Source of the DNA: Aerococcus loyolae
Lineage (GTDB): Bacteria; Bacillota; Bacilli; Lactobacillales; Aerococcaceae
Direction: 5' to 3'
Length of the DNA: 64,000 bases
NCBI RefSeq assembly: GCF_002871915.2
Contig: NZ_CP126958.1
Coordinates: 1,426,001-1,490,000 of the forward strand
Of this stretch, positions 1 to 7,276 are shown piece by piece. The position numbers were made by a program, and so were the translations under genes. The stretch's first letter is position 1, and each line of letters begins with the position of its first letter. Under the pieces are notes generated by a model. The model ran no database searches. It saw only the letters and a program-made list of their open reading frames with translations, and was not told where the DNA came from.

Positions 1-627
1 CGCTTCAAAGGCTTGGTCATCATAGGTATTGACATCGATGGAACGGTCATAGATAGCACTTAATTCATAGGCAACCCCCCGCATGGATAGGGCATCGGCC
101 CGGTTAGGGGTGATATCAAGGTCTAAGACTGTATCTTCTAAGCCTAAGTATTCTTTAATATCTTGGCCTAGGGGAGCGTCTTCCGGTAAAATCATAATCC
201 CATTAGCAAATTCTTTGGGAATCACATTTTCGCTGAAGCCGAGTTCCTGTAAAGAACATAACATTCCGTTAGACTCTTGGCCCCGCAATTTCCCCTTCTT
301 GATCTTTTGGTTACCAGTCACACGGGCCCCATGTAAAGCAACGATAACCTTCTGGCCGGCTGCCACATTAGGGGCGCCACAAACAATTTGTAAGGGCTCT
401 TTCTGGCCGACATCCACTTGGCAAACGTGCAAGCTGTCTGCATTGGGGTGTTTTTCCACCGTCAAGGTCTTTCCAACAACAATTTTCTTCAAGCCGGAAA
501 AATCTTGGTTCAAGCCATCGACTTCCAGACCGGTCCGTGATAAGTCTTCTGCTAAAGCTTCATCTTGAATATCTTTAATATCTACAAATTCATTTAACCA
601 ATTACGTGATGCTAACATGTCAGTCAT
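1..627 (-). CDS. pheT: Phenylalanine--tRNA ligase beta subunit (N-terminal part, cut by window edge)
   Basis: This is the beta chain of the (alpha beta)2 enzyme that charges tRNA-Phe. About 209 N-terminal residues lie in the window; the rest continues past position 1. The visible part begins [12 protein letters not shown] and contains the EMAP-type tRNA-binding fold around residues 40-150 (motifs [44 protein letters not shown]), then the start of the core domain ([14 protein letters not shown]). The gene is translationally coupled to pheS: an ATG at 627 overlaps the pheS stop as TAATG, and a second in-frame ATG lies at 618. The purine-rich stretch AGAAAGAGGG is close to the first and about 11 bases from the second, so the start is undecided. 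It shares the T-box controlled promoter of pheS. Confidence 0.96.
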   Translation of the reverse strand, partial: MTDMLASRNWLNEFVDIKDIQDEALAEDLSRTGLEVDGLNQDFSGLKKIVVGKTLTVEKHPNADSLHVCQVDVGQKEPLQIVCGAPNVAAGQKVIVALHGARVTGNQKIKKGKLRGQESNGMLCSLQELGFSENVIPKEFANGIMILPEDAPLGQDIKEYLGLEDTVLDLDITPNRADALSMRGVAYELSAIYDRSIDVNTYDDQAFEA

Positions 628-1676
628 TACCCTCTTTCTTGAAATTGATGAATAAAGCGGAGATCGTTTTGGTAGAAATGACGGATATCTTCAATCCCGT
701 ATTTCAACATGGCTACCCGGTCTGGTCCCAGTCCAAAGGCAAAGCCACTGTATTCTTCACTATCAATCCCTGACATTTCTAGGACATTAGGATGGACCAT
801 ACCCCCACCGAGAATTTCAATCCAACCGGTTTTCTTACAGATATTGCAGCCTTGACCACCACATTTAAAGCAAGAGATGTCTATTTCAACAGAAGGTTCG
901 GTAAACGGGAAGTAAGAGGGACGTAGACGCACTTGGCGGTCAGCCCCAAAGAGATGGCGGGCAAACAATTCCAGGGTTCCCTTTAAGTCTGAGAGACCGA
1001 TATTTTTATCAACCACTAAACCTTCAATTTGGTGGAATTGGTGGGAGTGGGTAGCGTCATCAGAGTCCCGGCGGTAAACCTTACCTGGACTAATCATTTG
1101 TAAAGGCCCCTTTGAAAAATCATGTTGGTCCATAGCATGGGCTTGGACTGGTGAAGTATGGGTCCGTAAGAGTACCTGATTCTTTTCAATATAGAAGGTA
1201 TCTTGCATATCGCGGGCCGGGTGATCTTCTGGTAGGTTCATCCGCTTGAAATTGTAATAATCAGATTCAATCTCTGGTCCTTCGACAATGATATAACCCA
1301 GGTCTAAGAAGAGGTCTTCAATTTCTTCCATAACTTGGCTAATCACATGTTGGCTGCCTAATTTTTGCTGCTTACCAGGCAGGGTCACATCAATGGTTTC
1401 CGCCATTAATTTTTGGTTAAGGGCTTCTTCTTCTAAAACAACTTGTTTTTGGTCAAGCTCTTTAGCCACTTTATTTTTCAATTCATTGGCATAAGCCCCA
1501 ACTTTAGGGCGGTCACTGGGGTCAATATCCTTCATATGCCGCAAAGCTTCGGTGATCGGCCCCTTTTTCCCTAGGTACTTCACGCGAATGGCTTGCACAT
1601 CGTCAAGGCTAGAAATGCTTTGAATTTCTTCAGCGATTTGCCCTTCAATTGCTTGTAAATTGCTAATTATATCCAT
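627..1676 (-). CDS. pheS: Phenylalanine--tRNA ligase alpha subunit
   Basis: Catalytic subunit of phenylalanyl-tRNA synthetase, 349 residues, the usual size. The first 85 residues are a charged helical tRNA-contact arm. The class II catalytic core follows, with motif 2 around [20 protein letters not shown], the substrate-pocket segment FTEPSVEID, a CxxC-like run [12 protein letters not shown] and motif 3 [14 protein letters not shown] near the C-terminus. The start was set at 1676 ([12 protein letters not shown]), which has AAAAAGGAG eight bases upstream. The open frame extends to 1766, but that extension translates the T-box terminator and should not be used. It is followed directly by pheT. 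Confidence 0.97.
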   Translation of the reverse strand: MDIISNLQAIEGQIAEEIQSISSLDDVQAIRVKYLGKKGPITEALRHMKDIDPSDRPKVGAYANELKNKVAKELDQKQVVLEEEALNQKLMAETIDVTLPGKQQKLGSQHVISQVMEEIEDLFLDLGYIIVEGPEIESDYYNFKRMNLPEDHPARDMQDTFYIEKNQVLLRTHTSPVQAHAMDQHDFSKGPLQMISPGKVYRRDSDDATHSHQFHQIEGLVVDKNIGLSDLKGTLELFARHLFGADRQVRLRPSYFPFTEPSVEIDISCFKCGGQGCNICKKTGWIEILGGGMVHPNVLEMSGIDSEEYSGFAFGLGPDRVAMLKYGIEDIRHFYQNDLRFIHQFQERG

Positions 1677-1714
1677 GCTTAAACTCCTTTTTATAACGAT
1701 TATGTGAGAATTTT

Positions 1715-1980
1715 TCCACAAAAAAAGTCTCTCATTCCCAATAGGGACGAGAGACCGCGGTACCACCCTAGTTTTTACTCAGTTTGCTTAAAGCAAACGA
1801 ATAAACCCTTCATTTCAGGCGATAACGTGCCCAGTCGTGGTACCTTTTGACTGCTGTCGCCCGGTACCTACTCCAGAAGTGAAAAATTCCCCGCTTACCT
1901 GTAAGAAACTCTCAATCGGTGATTTCTCTTCCTGTCACAGGCTATGATAAGGAACCGTCTTCTATCAACGTATTCATTAA
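1715..1980 (-). promoter_or_regulatory. T-box leader of pheST
   Basis: Read on the minus strand, the leader of pheS carries the T-box sequence AGGGTGGTACCGCG (about 1757-1770), which pairs with the tRNA acceptor end in this riboswitch class. It is followed by a terminator hairpin (GTCTCTC paired with GAGAGAC, then seven T) just before the pheS RBS. The upstream half holds a long stem I with a UUC triplet (in CACTTCTGG) that could be the Phe specifier. Uncharged tRNA-Phe is expected to favour the antiterminator and allow pheST transcription. The specifier assignment is from reading only. Confidence 0.93.
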
Positions 1981-1985
1981 GGATA

Positions 1986-2014
1986 ATTGTAGCCGTTAAA
2001 TTGGCTTTCGTCAA
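1986..2014 (-). promoter_or_regulatory. Promoter of pheST
   Basis: TTGACG and TACAAT separated by exactly 17 bases, read on the minus strand directly upstream of the T-box leader. This fits the housekeeping sigma factor. Confidence 0.8.
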
Positions 2015-2034
2015 CAAATAATCTGGCAGGGGTT

Positions 2035-2074
2035 AAAAAAAGAGTCTGGGATTTTTGTCCCAGACTCTTTTAAA
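2035..2074 (-). terminator. Terminator ending the pepV-to-HxlR operon
   Basis: A perfect ten-pair inverted repeat (AGAGTCTGGG with CCCAGACTCT) has a run of T on both strands. It lies after the two hairpin repeats that follow the HxlR gene and separates that operon from the pheST promoter. Confidence 0.88.
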
Positions 2075-2093
2075 ATACGAACTATCTAATCAA

Positions 2094-2213
2094 AACGTGT
2101 TCCAAAAGTCAGCCCTGACGTCCACTTCACAAACTATGTGCGATAGGCTTTCACCTATCTTCCATAGTTTGTTCCAGTGGTTCAGGGCTCTTTTGACTTT
2201 TGTCACACTCTCT
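2094..2213 (-). repeat. Hairpin repeat element, copy A
   Basis: On the + strand it runs AACGTGTTCC, arm AAAAGTCA/AGCCCTGA, TCCACTTCA, arm CAAACTATG, a small loop hairpin (ATAGG/CCTAT), CATAGTTTG, TTCCAGTGG, TCAGGGCT, TGACTTTT, GTCACACTCTCT. All arms are complementary, so the whole 120 bp folds into one long hairpin. It is the left member of a tandem pair with copy B. The arms differ from those of copy B; the loop and end motifs do not. Confidence 0.9.
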
Positions 2214-2218
2214 CCTTT

Positions 2219-2341
2219 TTAAACGTGTTCCGGGTGCAAGGCAAGCGTCCACTTCACTAAAGGACAAGGAATTCTCTTTAAGAATTCATTAGTCCTTTAG
2301 TTCCAGTGGTCTTGCCTTTTTGCGCACCCGTCACACTCTCT
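2219..2341 (-). repeat. Hairpin repeat element, copy B
   Basis: Same plan as copy A but different arms: CGGGTGC/GCACCCG, AAGGCAAG/CTTGCCTT and CTAAAGGAC/GTCCTTTAG, with the conserved AACGTGTTCC, TCCACTTCA, TTCCAGTGG and GTCACACTCTCT. Read with the upstream HxlR gene, the element begins directly at its stop codon (TAGAGAGTGTGACGGG). The apical part holds another short palindrome (GAATTCTC/AAGAATTC). Confidence 0.92.
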
Positions 2342-2672
2342 ACTTATCTAACTCAATCCATTGGTCAGACCAGGAATGTAGTGAGGTTAAGACGGTTTCA
2401 AGGTCTTGACCTTTTTGAGTGAGGGCATAGTAAGTATATTTATGACAATCATTACATTGGGTCACCCGTTCAAGGATTCCTAGACAGGTCAGTTCTCTTA
2501 ACCGTTCGGTCAGTACCCGATCAGAAATCCCATCAATATGGTCACGTAATTCAGAAAAACGAAGTGGGCCTTTGAGTAAGCTTTGAATGATTAAACCATT
2601 CCATTTCTTTCCTAATAATTGGAAACCTTGCTCAAACTTGCGACACAGAGAAGGAATGTGCTGTTCACTCAA
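2340..2672 (-). CDS. HxlR-family winged-helix transcriptional regulator
   Basis: 110 residues, the normal length for HxlR/MarR-like one-domain DNA-binding proteins. The winged helix covers about residues 15-105, with the family signature LLGKKWNGLIIQSLLKGPLR, then FSELRDHIDGISDRVLTERLREL as recognition region. Cysteines occur in PSLCRKF near the N-terminus, TCLGILE and CNDCHKY; HxlR proteins often sense electrophiles through the conserved N-terminal cysteine, so redox sensing is possible here. The start is TTG at 2672, with GAAAGGAAG nine bases upstream; no ATG fits. It is the last gene of the pepV operon, and its stop abuts hairpin repeat B. Its target is unknown. Confidence 0.9.
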   Translation of the reverse strand: MSEQHIPSLCRKFEQGFQLLGKKWNGLIIQSLLKGPLRFSELRDHIDGISDRVLTERLRELTCLGILERVTQCNDCHKYTYYALTQKGQDLETVLTSLHSWSDQWIELDK

Positions 2673-2697
2673 GCGGTCACTTCCTTTCTTAATAAAG

Positions 2698-3318
2698 TTA
2701 ATTTTTCTTGTTATTATTTTCTGCTAAATTCGGAAAATATTTTCTCCTCAAGCGATTAAATGGCGTTAGCAAGCGCTCATCAATGGCTTGGTTTAGAGGA
2801 TTAAGAATGCGTTGGCTACAGAAAGTTTGGCAATTATCCCGCCATATCTTAGAGGCAGGTTTTAAATATTCTGTCGATGCTAAGTACTTATCCACAAAAG
2901 TCACCACAAATGACTCTGGATAGGCAGGGAGTTGCCAAGTGGCCAACCACATGTGCTTAATGATAATATCATGTTCAACTTCGTTTAAGTCGGTTAAGAC
3001 TTCTGCATTTTTTAGTGCAATATAAGGGTGATTAGTGAAATGATTGCCTTTTGAGAATGTCATTTCTTTCGTATCATAGTAGAAAAGGTCATGCATTAAA
3101 CCCGCACGAGCGACTGAACGGTAATCTAAGTTTAAACGCTTAGCAATTTTATAACTATAATAACTGACAGAATAAGAATGAACTAAACGATTCCCATAAA
3201 TATGTTGGCGAAACAGACCTAAATCGGTAATAAATTCATGGTCTTTAATATCATCGATTAAGGCCAAATAGTCACGGTCATTTTCCCAAGGGTAATTAGT
3301 TTCTGTCAATAAGTTCAT
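2698..3318 (-). CDS. HD-domain phosphohydrolase
   Basis: A 206-residue protein with the metal-binding HD signature: a first His in RLVHSYSVS (about residue 47), HD in AGLMHDLFYYD (about residues 76-77), and further His and Asp residues downstream (HMWLATWQ, FVDKYL). Such proteins hydrolyse phosphate esters of nucleotides or other small molecules; the substrate cannot be read from the sequence. I chose ATG at 3318 (MNLLTETNYPW), preceded by GAAAGGAC. A TTG at 3348 that overlaps the stop of the upstream methyltransferase gene (TTGA) is an alternative and would add ten residues. The gene sits between the methyltransferase and the HxlR regulator in one operon. Confidence 0.85.
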   Translation of the reverse strand: MNLLTETNYPWENDRDYLALIDDIKDHEFITDLGLFRQHIYGNRLVHSYSVSYYSYKIAKRLNLDYRSVARAGLMHDLFYYDTKEMTFSKGNHFTNHPYIALKNAEVLTDLNEVEHDIIIKHMWLATWQLPAYPESFVVTFVDKYLASTEYLKPASKIWRDNCQTFCSQRILNPLNQAIDERLLTPFNRLRRKYFPNLAENNNKKN

Positions 3319-3344
3319 GTCCTTTCTTTTGTTGAGCCTACTGA

Positions 3345-4094
3345 TCAATTGGGAAGGAAGTGGTGCATAGCGATCGAGCCAGCAATGGCAACGTTCAATG
3401 ATTCCGCCTGACCCAGCATGGTAATATAGAGACTAATATCACTCGCTGCAATGATTTCCGGTCGAACACCATTTCCTTCGTTACCTAAAATAATGCCCCA
3501 TTTTTGGTGTTTTTTCAAGTTATAAGTTTCTAAAGCTTGCGCCTGATCATTTAATTCGGTTACCGCCAAACAATAGCCTGCTGCTCTTAAACTGGCCATG
3601 GCCTCCTCTAAAACCACTTGGTGGAGGCGAACATGGAATTGGCTGCCCTGCATGGAACGGACCACCTTGGGACTGTAGGGGTCAACAGTACCCTTACCCA
3701 AGTAAATATCCTGATAATGAAAGGCATCTGCCGACCGGATCAAAGTGCCCAGGTTTCCCGGATCTTGAACTCCATCCAATAGCAGAACTGCAGGAGAAGC
3801 CGGTTTTAAGGAGGCTTTTCGGTCTTGGTTGACCACGGCAAAAACCCCCTGGTCCCTTTGGGTGTCAGATAGTTCTGAAGCTATTTCAGGACTAATCAGA
3901 GTTTGATTAGCCAGATTAAAGTCGGCTGCATGGTCGGGGGTAAGAAAAACTTCAGCCAGGTCAGCCCCTGCCTCCAAGGCAGCTTCTAAGAGATGGGGGC
4001 CTTCAATAAGATACTGGCCAGCCTTTTCTCGCCCCCGTCGACTTAATAATTTTTTAGCAGACTTAATTTTAGGGTTGTTTTTGGAAGTCAGCAT
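3345..4094 (-). CDS. TrmH/SpoU-family RNA 2'-O-methyltransferase
   Basis: 249 residues: an N-terminal substrate-binding domain (residues 1-100, beginning MLTSKNNPKIKSAKKLLSRR) and a C-terminal SPOUT knot domain. The three SPOUT motifs are visible: NLGTLIRSADAF, ILGNEGNGV and SLNVAIAGSIAMHHF. The family methylates ribose 2'-OH in rRNA or tRNA using S-adenosylmethionine. It resembles the YsgA/RlmB group of Firmicutes, but the exact target base cannot be told from this. The start lies one base after the pepV stop, so the genes are co-transcribed and probably coupled. Confidence 0.93.
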   Translation of the reverse strand: MLTSKNNPKIKSAKKLLSRRGREKAGQYLIEGPHLLEAALEAGADLAEVFLTPDHAADFNLANQTLISPEIASELSDTQRDQGVFAVVNQDRKASLKPASPAVLLLDGVQDPGNLGTLIRSADAFHYQDIYLGKGTVDPYSPKVVRSMQGSQFHVRLHQVVLEEAMASLRAAGYCLAVTELNDQAQALETYNLKKHQKWGIILGNEGNGVRPEIIAASDISLYITMLGQAESLNVAIAGSIAMHHFLPN

Positions 4095-4095
4095 A

Positions 4096-5487
4096 TTACT
4101 TGATCAAGCGGTAAATCGCATCCGCATAAATGGCCATGGTTAAGAGGAGGCGGTCAACGCGTTGAACTTCATTCGGTTCATGCATGGTAGATACTTCATC
4201 TGGGAATTCAGCCCCAAAAGCAACGCCCCGTTCCATCAAACGGCCGTAAGTTCCCCCACCAATAACAACTTCATGGCCTTCCATACCAGTATGTTCTTCA
4301 TAAACCTCTAAGAGGGTTTGCACCAGCGGATCATCCCCAGGAACATAGTGGGGCACTTTATTAGAAGTCCCAGTTTCTTGGGCAAAACCAAATTGGTCCC
4401 CTAATTGACTAAAGGATTTATCCAATTGTTCAAAACTTTGCCCTTGAGGGAAACGAATATTCAAGGTCACAAATTGTTGGCCATCCTTGGCACCAAAGAC
4501 ACCTGGGTTTAAGGATAAGTCCCCCATTACTTCATCATGGTGGTCAATCCCGGTCTTTTGCCCCTTAAAGTCTTGGTGCAAGAGGTTAGCAATAAAGCTA
4601 ATATAGGAATTGCCTTCTAAATCACTGGATAGGTTCTTCAAGAATAGAGCCAGGTAAGTCGCCGCATTCTCTCCAGCTTCAGGGAAGGCCCCATGTGATA
4701 CCCGACCATGTAGGTGGAGGTGAATCTTATTGTCTGCACTGGCCTCAACCGTCAAGCTTACTGGTTGTTTAGCTTGGAATTCTTCAGCAGCTGCTTGGAC
4801 TTCTTCAAGGTCAAAGCCCTTGATAACCGCATCAGCATCCCCTGGTACCATATTTTCCCGAATACCAGATTCAAAGGACTCAATCGCCCCTTCTAAGGCA
4901 GGAAATTTCAAGGTCGTGGAATACATCCCTTTTTCTCCATTGATAATTGGAAACTCAGCATCTGGTGAGAAACCAAAGTCAGGTAGGGGTTCGGTTTCCA
5001 GGTAACGGGTCAAGCCCTTCCATTCACTTTCTTCATCCGTTCCGACAATAAAGTGAACTTTTTTCGATACGGGTAAATCTAAGTCACGGATAATTTTTAA
5101 GGCGTAGTAGGCCGCTAGCATTGGCCCCTTGTCATCGCTTACTCCGCGGGCATAGAGTTTACCATCAATTAGAGTTGGTTCAAAGGGATCAGTTTCCCAA
5201 GAATCATCGACAGGAACCACATCTAAGTGGCCGATAATCCCCAAAATTTCATCGCCTTGACCAAATTCAAAGCGCCCAGCCATGTTGGCAACATTCTTAC
5301 TGGTAAAGCCGTCACGGTCTACCATGGCTAAGAAAGCGTCGAGGGCTGCTTTAGGACCAGGTCCTAGGGGTGCCTCTTCCGTAGCTTTATCGTCTTCACG
5401 GAAGCTAGGAATTCTCAGTAAAGTATATAAATCATTAAGATAGTCGTCTTTTACTTTTGCAACTTCTTCTTGCCAATTAATCGTCAT
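4096..5487 (-). CDS. pepV: Dipeptidase PepV
   Basis: Di-zinc M20-family dipeptidase of 463 residues, the size typical of lactic-acid-bacterial PepV. It cleaves a wide range of dipeptides in the cytoplasm and so supplies amino acids after oligopeptide uptake. Metal-site motifs are present: IIGHLDVVPVDDSW (His, Asp), RGVSDDKGPMLAAYYALK (bridging Asp), GTDEESEW (catalytic and metal Glu) and STMHEPNE near the end (His). A lid/dimer domain lies between about residues 190 and 370. The start was set at ATG 5487 (MTINWQEEV), with GGAGG ten bases upstream; an ATG three codons earlier is too close to that RBS. First gene of its operon. Confidence 0.95.
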   Translation of the reverse strand: MTINWQEEVAKVKDDYLNDLYTLLRIPSFREDDKATEEAPLGPGPKAALDAFLAMVDRDGFTSKNVANMAGRFEFGQGDEILGIIGHLDVVPVDDSWETDPFEPTLIDGKLYARGVSDDKGPMLAAYYALKIIRDLDLPVSKKVHFIVGTDEESEWKGLTRYLETEPLPDFGFSPDAEFPIINGEKGMYSTTLKFPALEGAIESFESGIRENMVPGDADAVIKGFDLEEVQAAAEEFQAKQPVSLTVEASADNKIHLHLHGRVSHGAFPEAGENAATYLALFLKNLSSDLEGNSYISFIANLLHQDFKGQKTGIDHHDEVMGDLSLNPGVFGAKDGQQFVTLNIRFPQGQSFEQLDKSFSQLGDQFGFAQETGTSNKVPHYVPGDDPLVQTLLEVYEEHTGMEGHEVVIGGGTYGRLMERGVAFGAEFPDEVSTMHEPNEVQRVDRLLLTMAIYADAIYRLIK

Positions 5488-5659
5488 CTTCTTCATCCCT
5501 CCAATTGGCTACATTATAGCACAAGAGCCTTTGTCTTGGCTAAGGGAGTAAACATTTCTTTCTCTTTAACTAAATTATATTCAAGAACAAGCTTGATCAC
5601 CATTCCTTAATCTAGAGCATCCTGGTCTCCTAAAGAAGTCAAACACCCCCTTAAAAAAA

Positions 5660-5694
5660 GGAAAAGTCATTCTTTTCCACCTTTTTGCTATAAT
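5660..5694 (+). promoter_or_regulatory. Possible promoter and operator of malQ
   Basis: A TATAAT box at 5689-5694 lies 34 bases before the malQ start. A perfect inverted repeat GGAAAAG-tcatt-CTTTTCC (5660-5678) covers the place where a -35 box should be, and no good -35 hexamer is seen. This suggests an activator- or repressor-dependent promoter, but only by position. Confidence 0.5.
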
Positions 5695-5727
5695 AAGTTT
5701 AATCTTGATTAAAGGAGAAAAAAGCCT

Positions 5728-7230
5728 ATGACACGTGCAAGTGGTGTGCTCTTACCTATATCTTCCTTGGCTAATGCTGAAGGCATTGGCAGCTTGGGAA
5801 AGTCCGCCTATCAATTTGTTGACTTCTTAGCCGCAGCTGGGCAAAGCTATTGGCAAATCCTACCGCTAGGGCCAACCAGTTATGGGGACTCCCCCTACCA
5901 ATCCTTTTCTGCCTTTGCGGGTAACACCAATTTCATTGACTTAAAAACATTGGTCGATTGGGGCTTGATTGAAGCTAAGGACTACCAAGACGTCGACTGG
6001 GGAAATAATCCCGAACAGATTGATTATGCCAAAGTTTTCTACCATAAACGCCCCATCCTGGAAAAAGCCGTCGCTAACTTTCTTAAACAAGCCGACAGTG
6101 ATCCCGATTACCAGACCTTTGTCCAAGATAATCAGGACTGGTTGCAGCCCTTCGCTGAATTTATGGCGGTAAAAGAACATTATGATCTAAGCCCAATTAG
6201 CGACTGGCCCGAAACCATCCGTTTAAGGGATGGAGAGGCTGTAGAGACAATCCTAGCCCAGGAAAAAGGCAGCCTCAATTACCACTATGTCAGTCAATAT
6301 TTTTTCTTTAAACAATGGTTTGCCCTTAAGGACTATGCCAATCAACAAGGCATTTACCTAATTGGTGATATCCCCATTTATGTGGCTAGTGATAGTGCCG
6401 AAGTCTGGCAAACGCCCCACTATTTCAAGCTTAACCAAAGCGGACAGCCCCAGGTAGTCGCGGGTTGTCCTCCAGACGCTTTTTCTGCTGATGGGCAATT
6501 ATGGGGAAATCCGATCTATGATTGGGAGGCCGTGGCTAAGGACAATTACCAATGGTGGATCAAACGGATCCAAGCCAGCCTCAAGCTCTATAACATGGTA
6601 AGAATTGACCATTTTAGGGGCTTTGAAGCCTATTGGGAGATACCAGCTAGCGCCCCAACGGCTGCCAGTGGCAAATGGGTCAAGGGACCAGGCCTTGACT
6701 TGTTCCAAGCCATCAAAGAAGCCCTAGGCTCTGTCAACATTATCGCAGAAAACTTGGGCTTTCTGACTCAAGAGGTTGCTGACTTACTGGAAGTCACCGG
6801 TTTTCCCGGCATGCATGTGATGCAATTTGGCTTTTCTGGTGAAGATTCGTCTGACCTCCCCCACAATTTCAATAAAAATTCCGTTGCCTATGTCGGAACC
6901 CATGACAACCAAACGGCCCTGGGCTGGTATTTAGGCCAAGACGCTGCCAGTCGTTATTATATAGATGCCTATTGTGGGCGTCAAAAAGCGGAGAGCGTCG
7001 CGGAAATGTTAAACCGAAGCCTAGCCGCCTCTTGCAGTCAGACGGTCATCTATACCATGCAAGACCTCTTAAATCTTGATGACCATGCCCGCATGAATAC
7101 CCCTTCTACCCTGGGAGGTAATTGGCAATGGCGGATGTCAGCTACAGCCTTAAGCTACAGCTTGCTTAGGGACCTCTATGGATTAACAAAACTCTACCAC
7201 CGCTTGCCTGCAAGTAAAAGTTTCATATAA
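5728..7230 (+). CDS. malQ: 4-alpha-glucanotransferase (amylomaltase)
   Basis: GH77 enzyme of 500 residues that transfers maltooligosaccharide chains between acceptors and releases glucose during maltodextrin use. Conserved GH77 segments are visible: SYWQILPLGPTSYGDSPYQS near the start, the nucleophile region MVRIDHFRGFEAYW, the acid/base region IIAENLGFLT and the transition-state Asp in VGTHDNQTALGWY. The C-terminus has the family run HARMNTPSTLGGNWQWR. The RBS TAAAGGAGAAA precedes the ATG. It stands alone, with no glycogen or maltose transport genes beside it. Confidence 0.96.
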   Translation: MTRASGVLLPISSLANAEGIGSLGKSAYQFVDFLAAAGQSYWQILPLGPTSYGDSPYQSFSAFAGNTNFIDLKTLVDWGLIEAKDYQDVDWGNNPEQIDYAKVFYHKRPILEKAVANFLKQADSDPDYQTFVQDNQDWLQPFAEFMAVKEHYDLSPISDWPETIRLRDGEAVETILAQEKGSLNYHYVSQYFFFKQWFALKDYANQQGIYLIGDIPIYVASDSAEVWQTPHYFKLNQSGQPQVVAGCPPDAFSADGQLWGNPIYDWEAVAKDNYQWWIKRIQASLKLYNMVRIDHFRGFEAYWEIPASAPTAASGKWVKGPGLDLFQAIKEALGSVNIIAENLGFLTQEVADLLEVTGFPGMHVMQFGFSGEDSSDLPHNFNKNSVAYVGTHDNQTALGWYLGQDAASRYYIDAYCGRQKAESVAEMLNRSLAASCSQTVIYTMQDLLNLDDHARMNTPSTLGGNWQWRMSATALSYSLLRDLYGLTKLYHRLPASKSFI

Positions 7231-7234
7231 TGCT

Positions 7235-7265
7235 AAAAGGCCCTGACCAATGTCAGAGCCTTTTT
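7235..7265. terminator. Bidirectional terminator between malQ and the flippase gene
   Basis: AAAAGGC-CCTGAC-caat-GTCAG-AGCCTTTTT, with A and T runs on either side, so it can end both converging transcripts. Confidence 0.85.
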
Positions 7266-7276
7266 GCTGTCTATTT

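Noticed and set aside
83..568. A 161-codon + strand frame opposite pheT.
   Set aside because: Antisense to the conserved tRNA-binding domain of PheT, with a Ser/Pro-rich translation without family features.
1677..1766. N-terminal extension of pheS.
   Set aside because: It translates the T-box and terminator sequence. The ATG at 1676 has a proper RBS and matches the usual PheS start.
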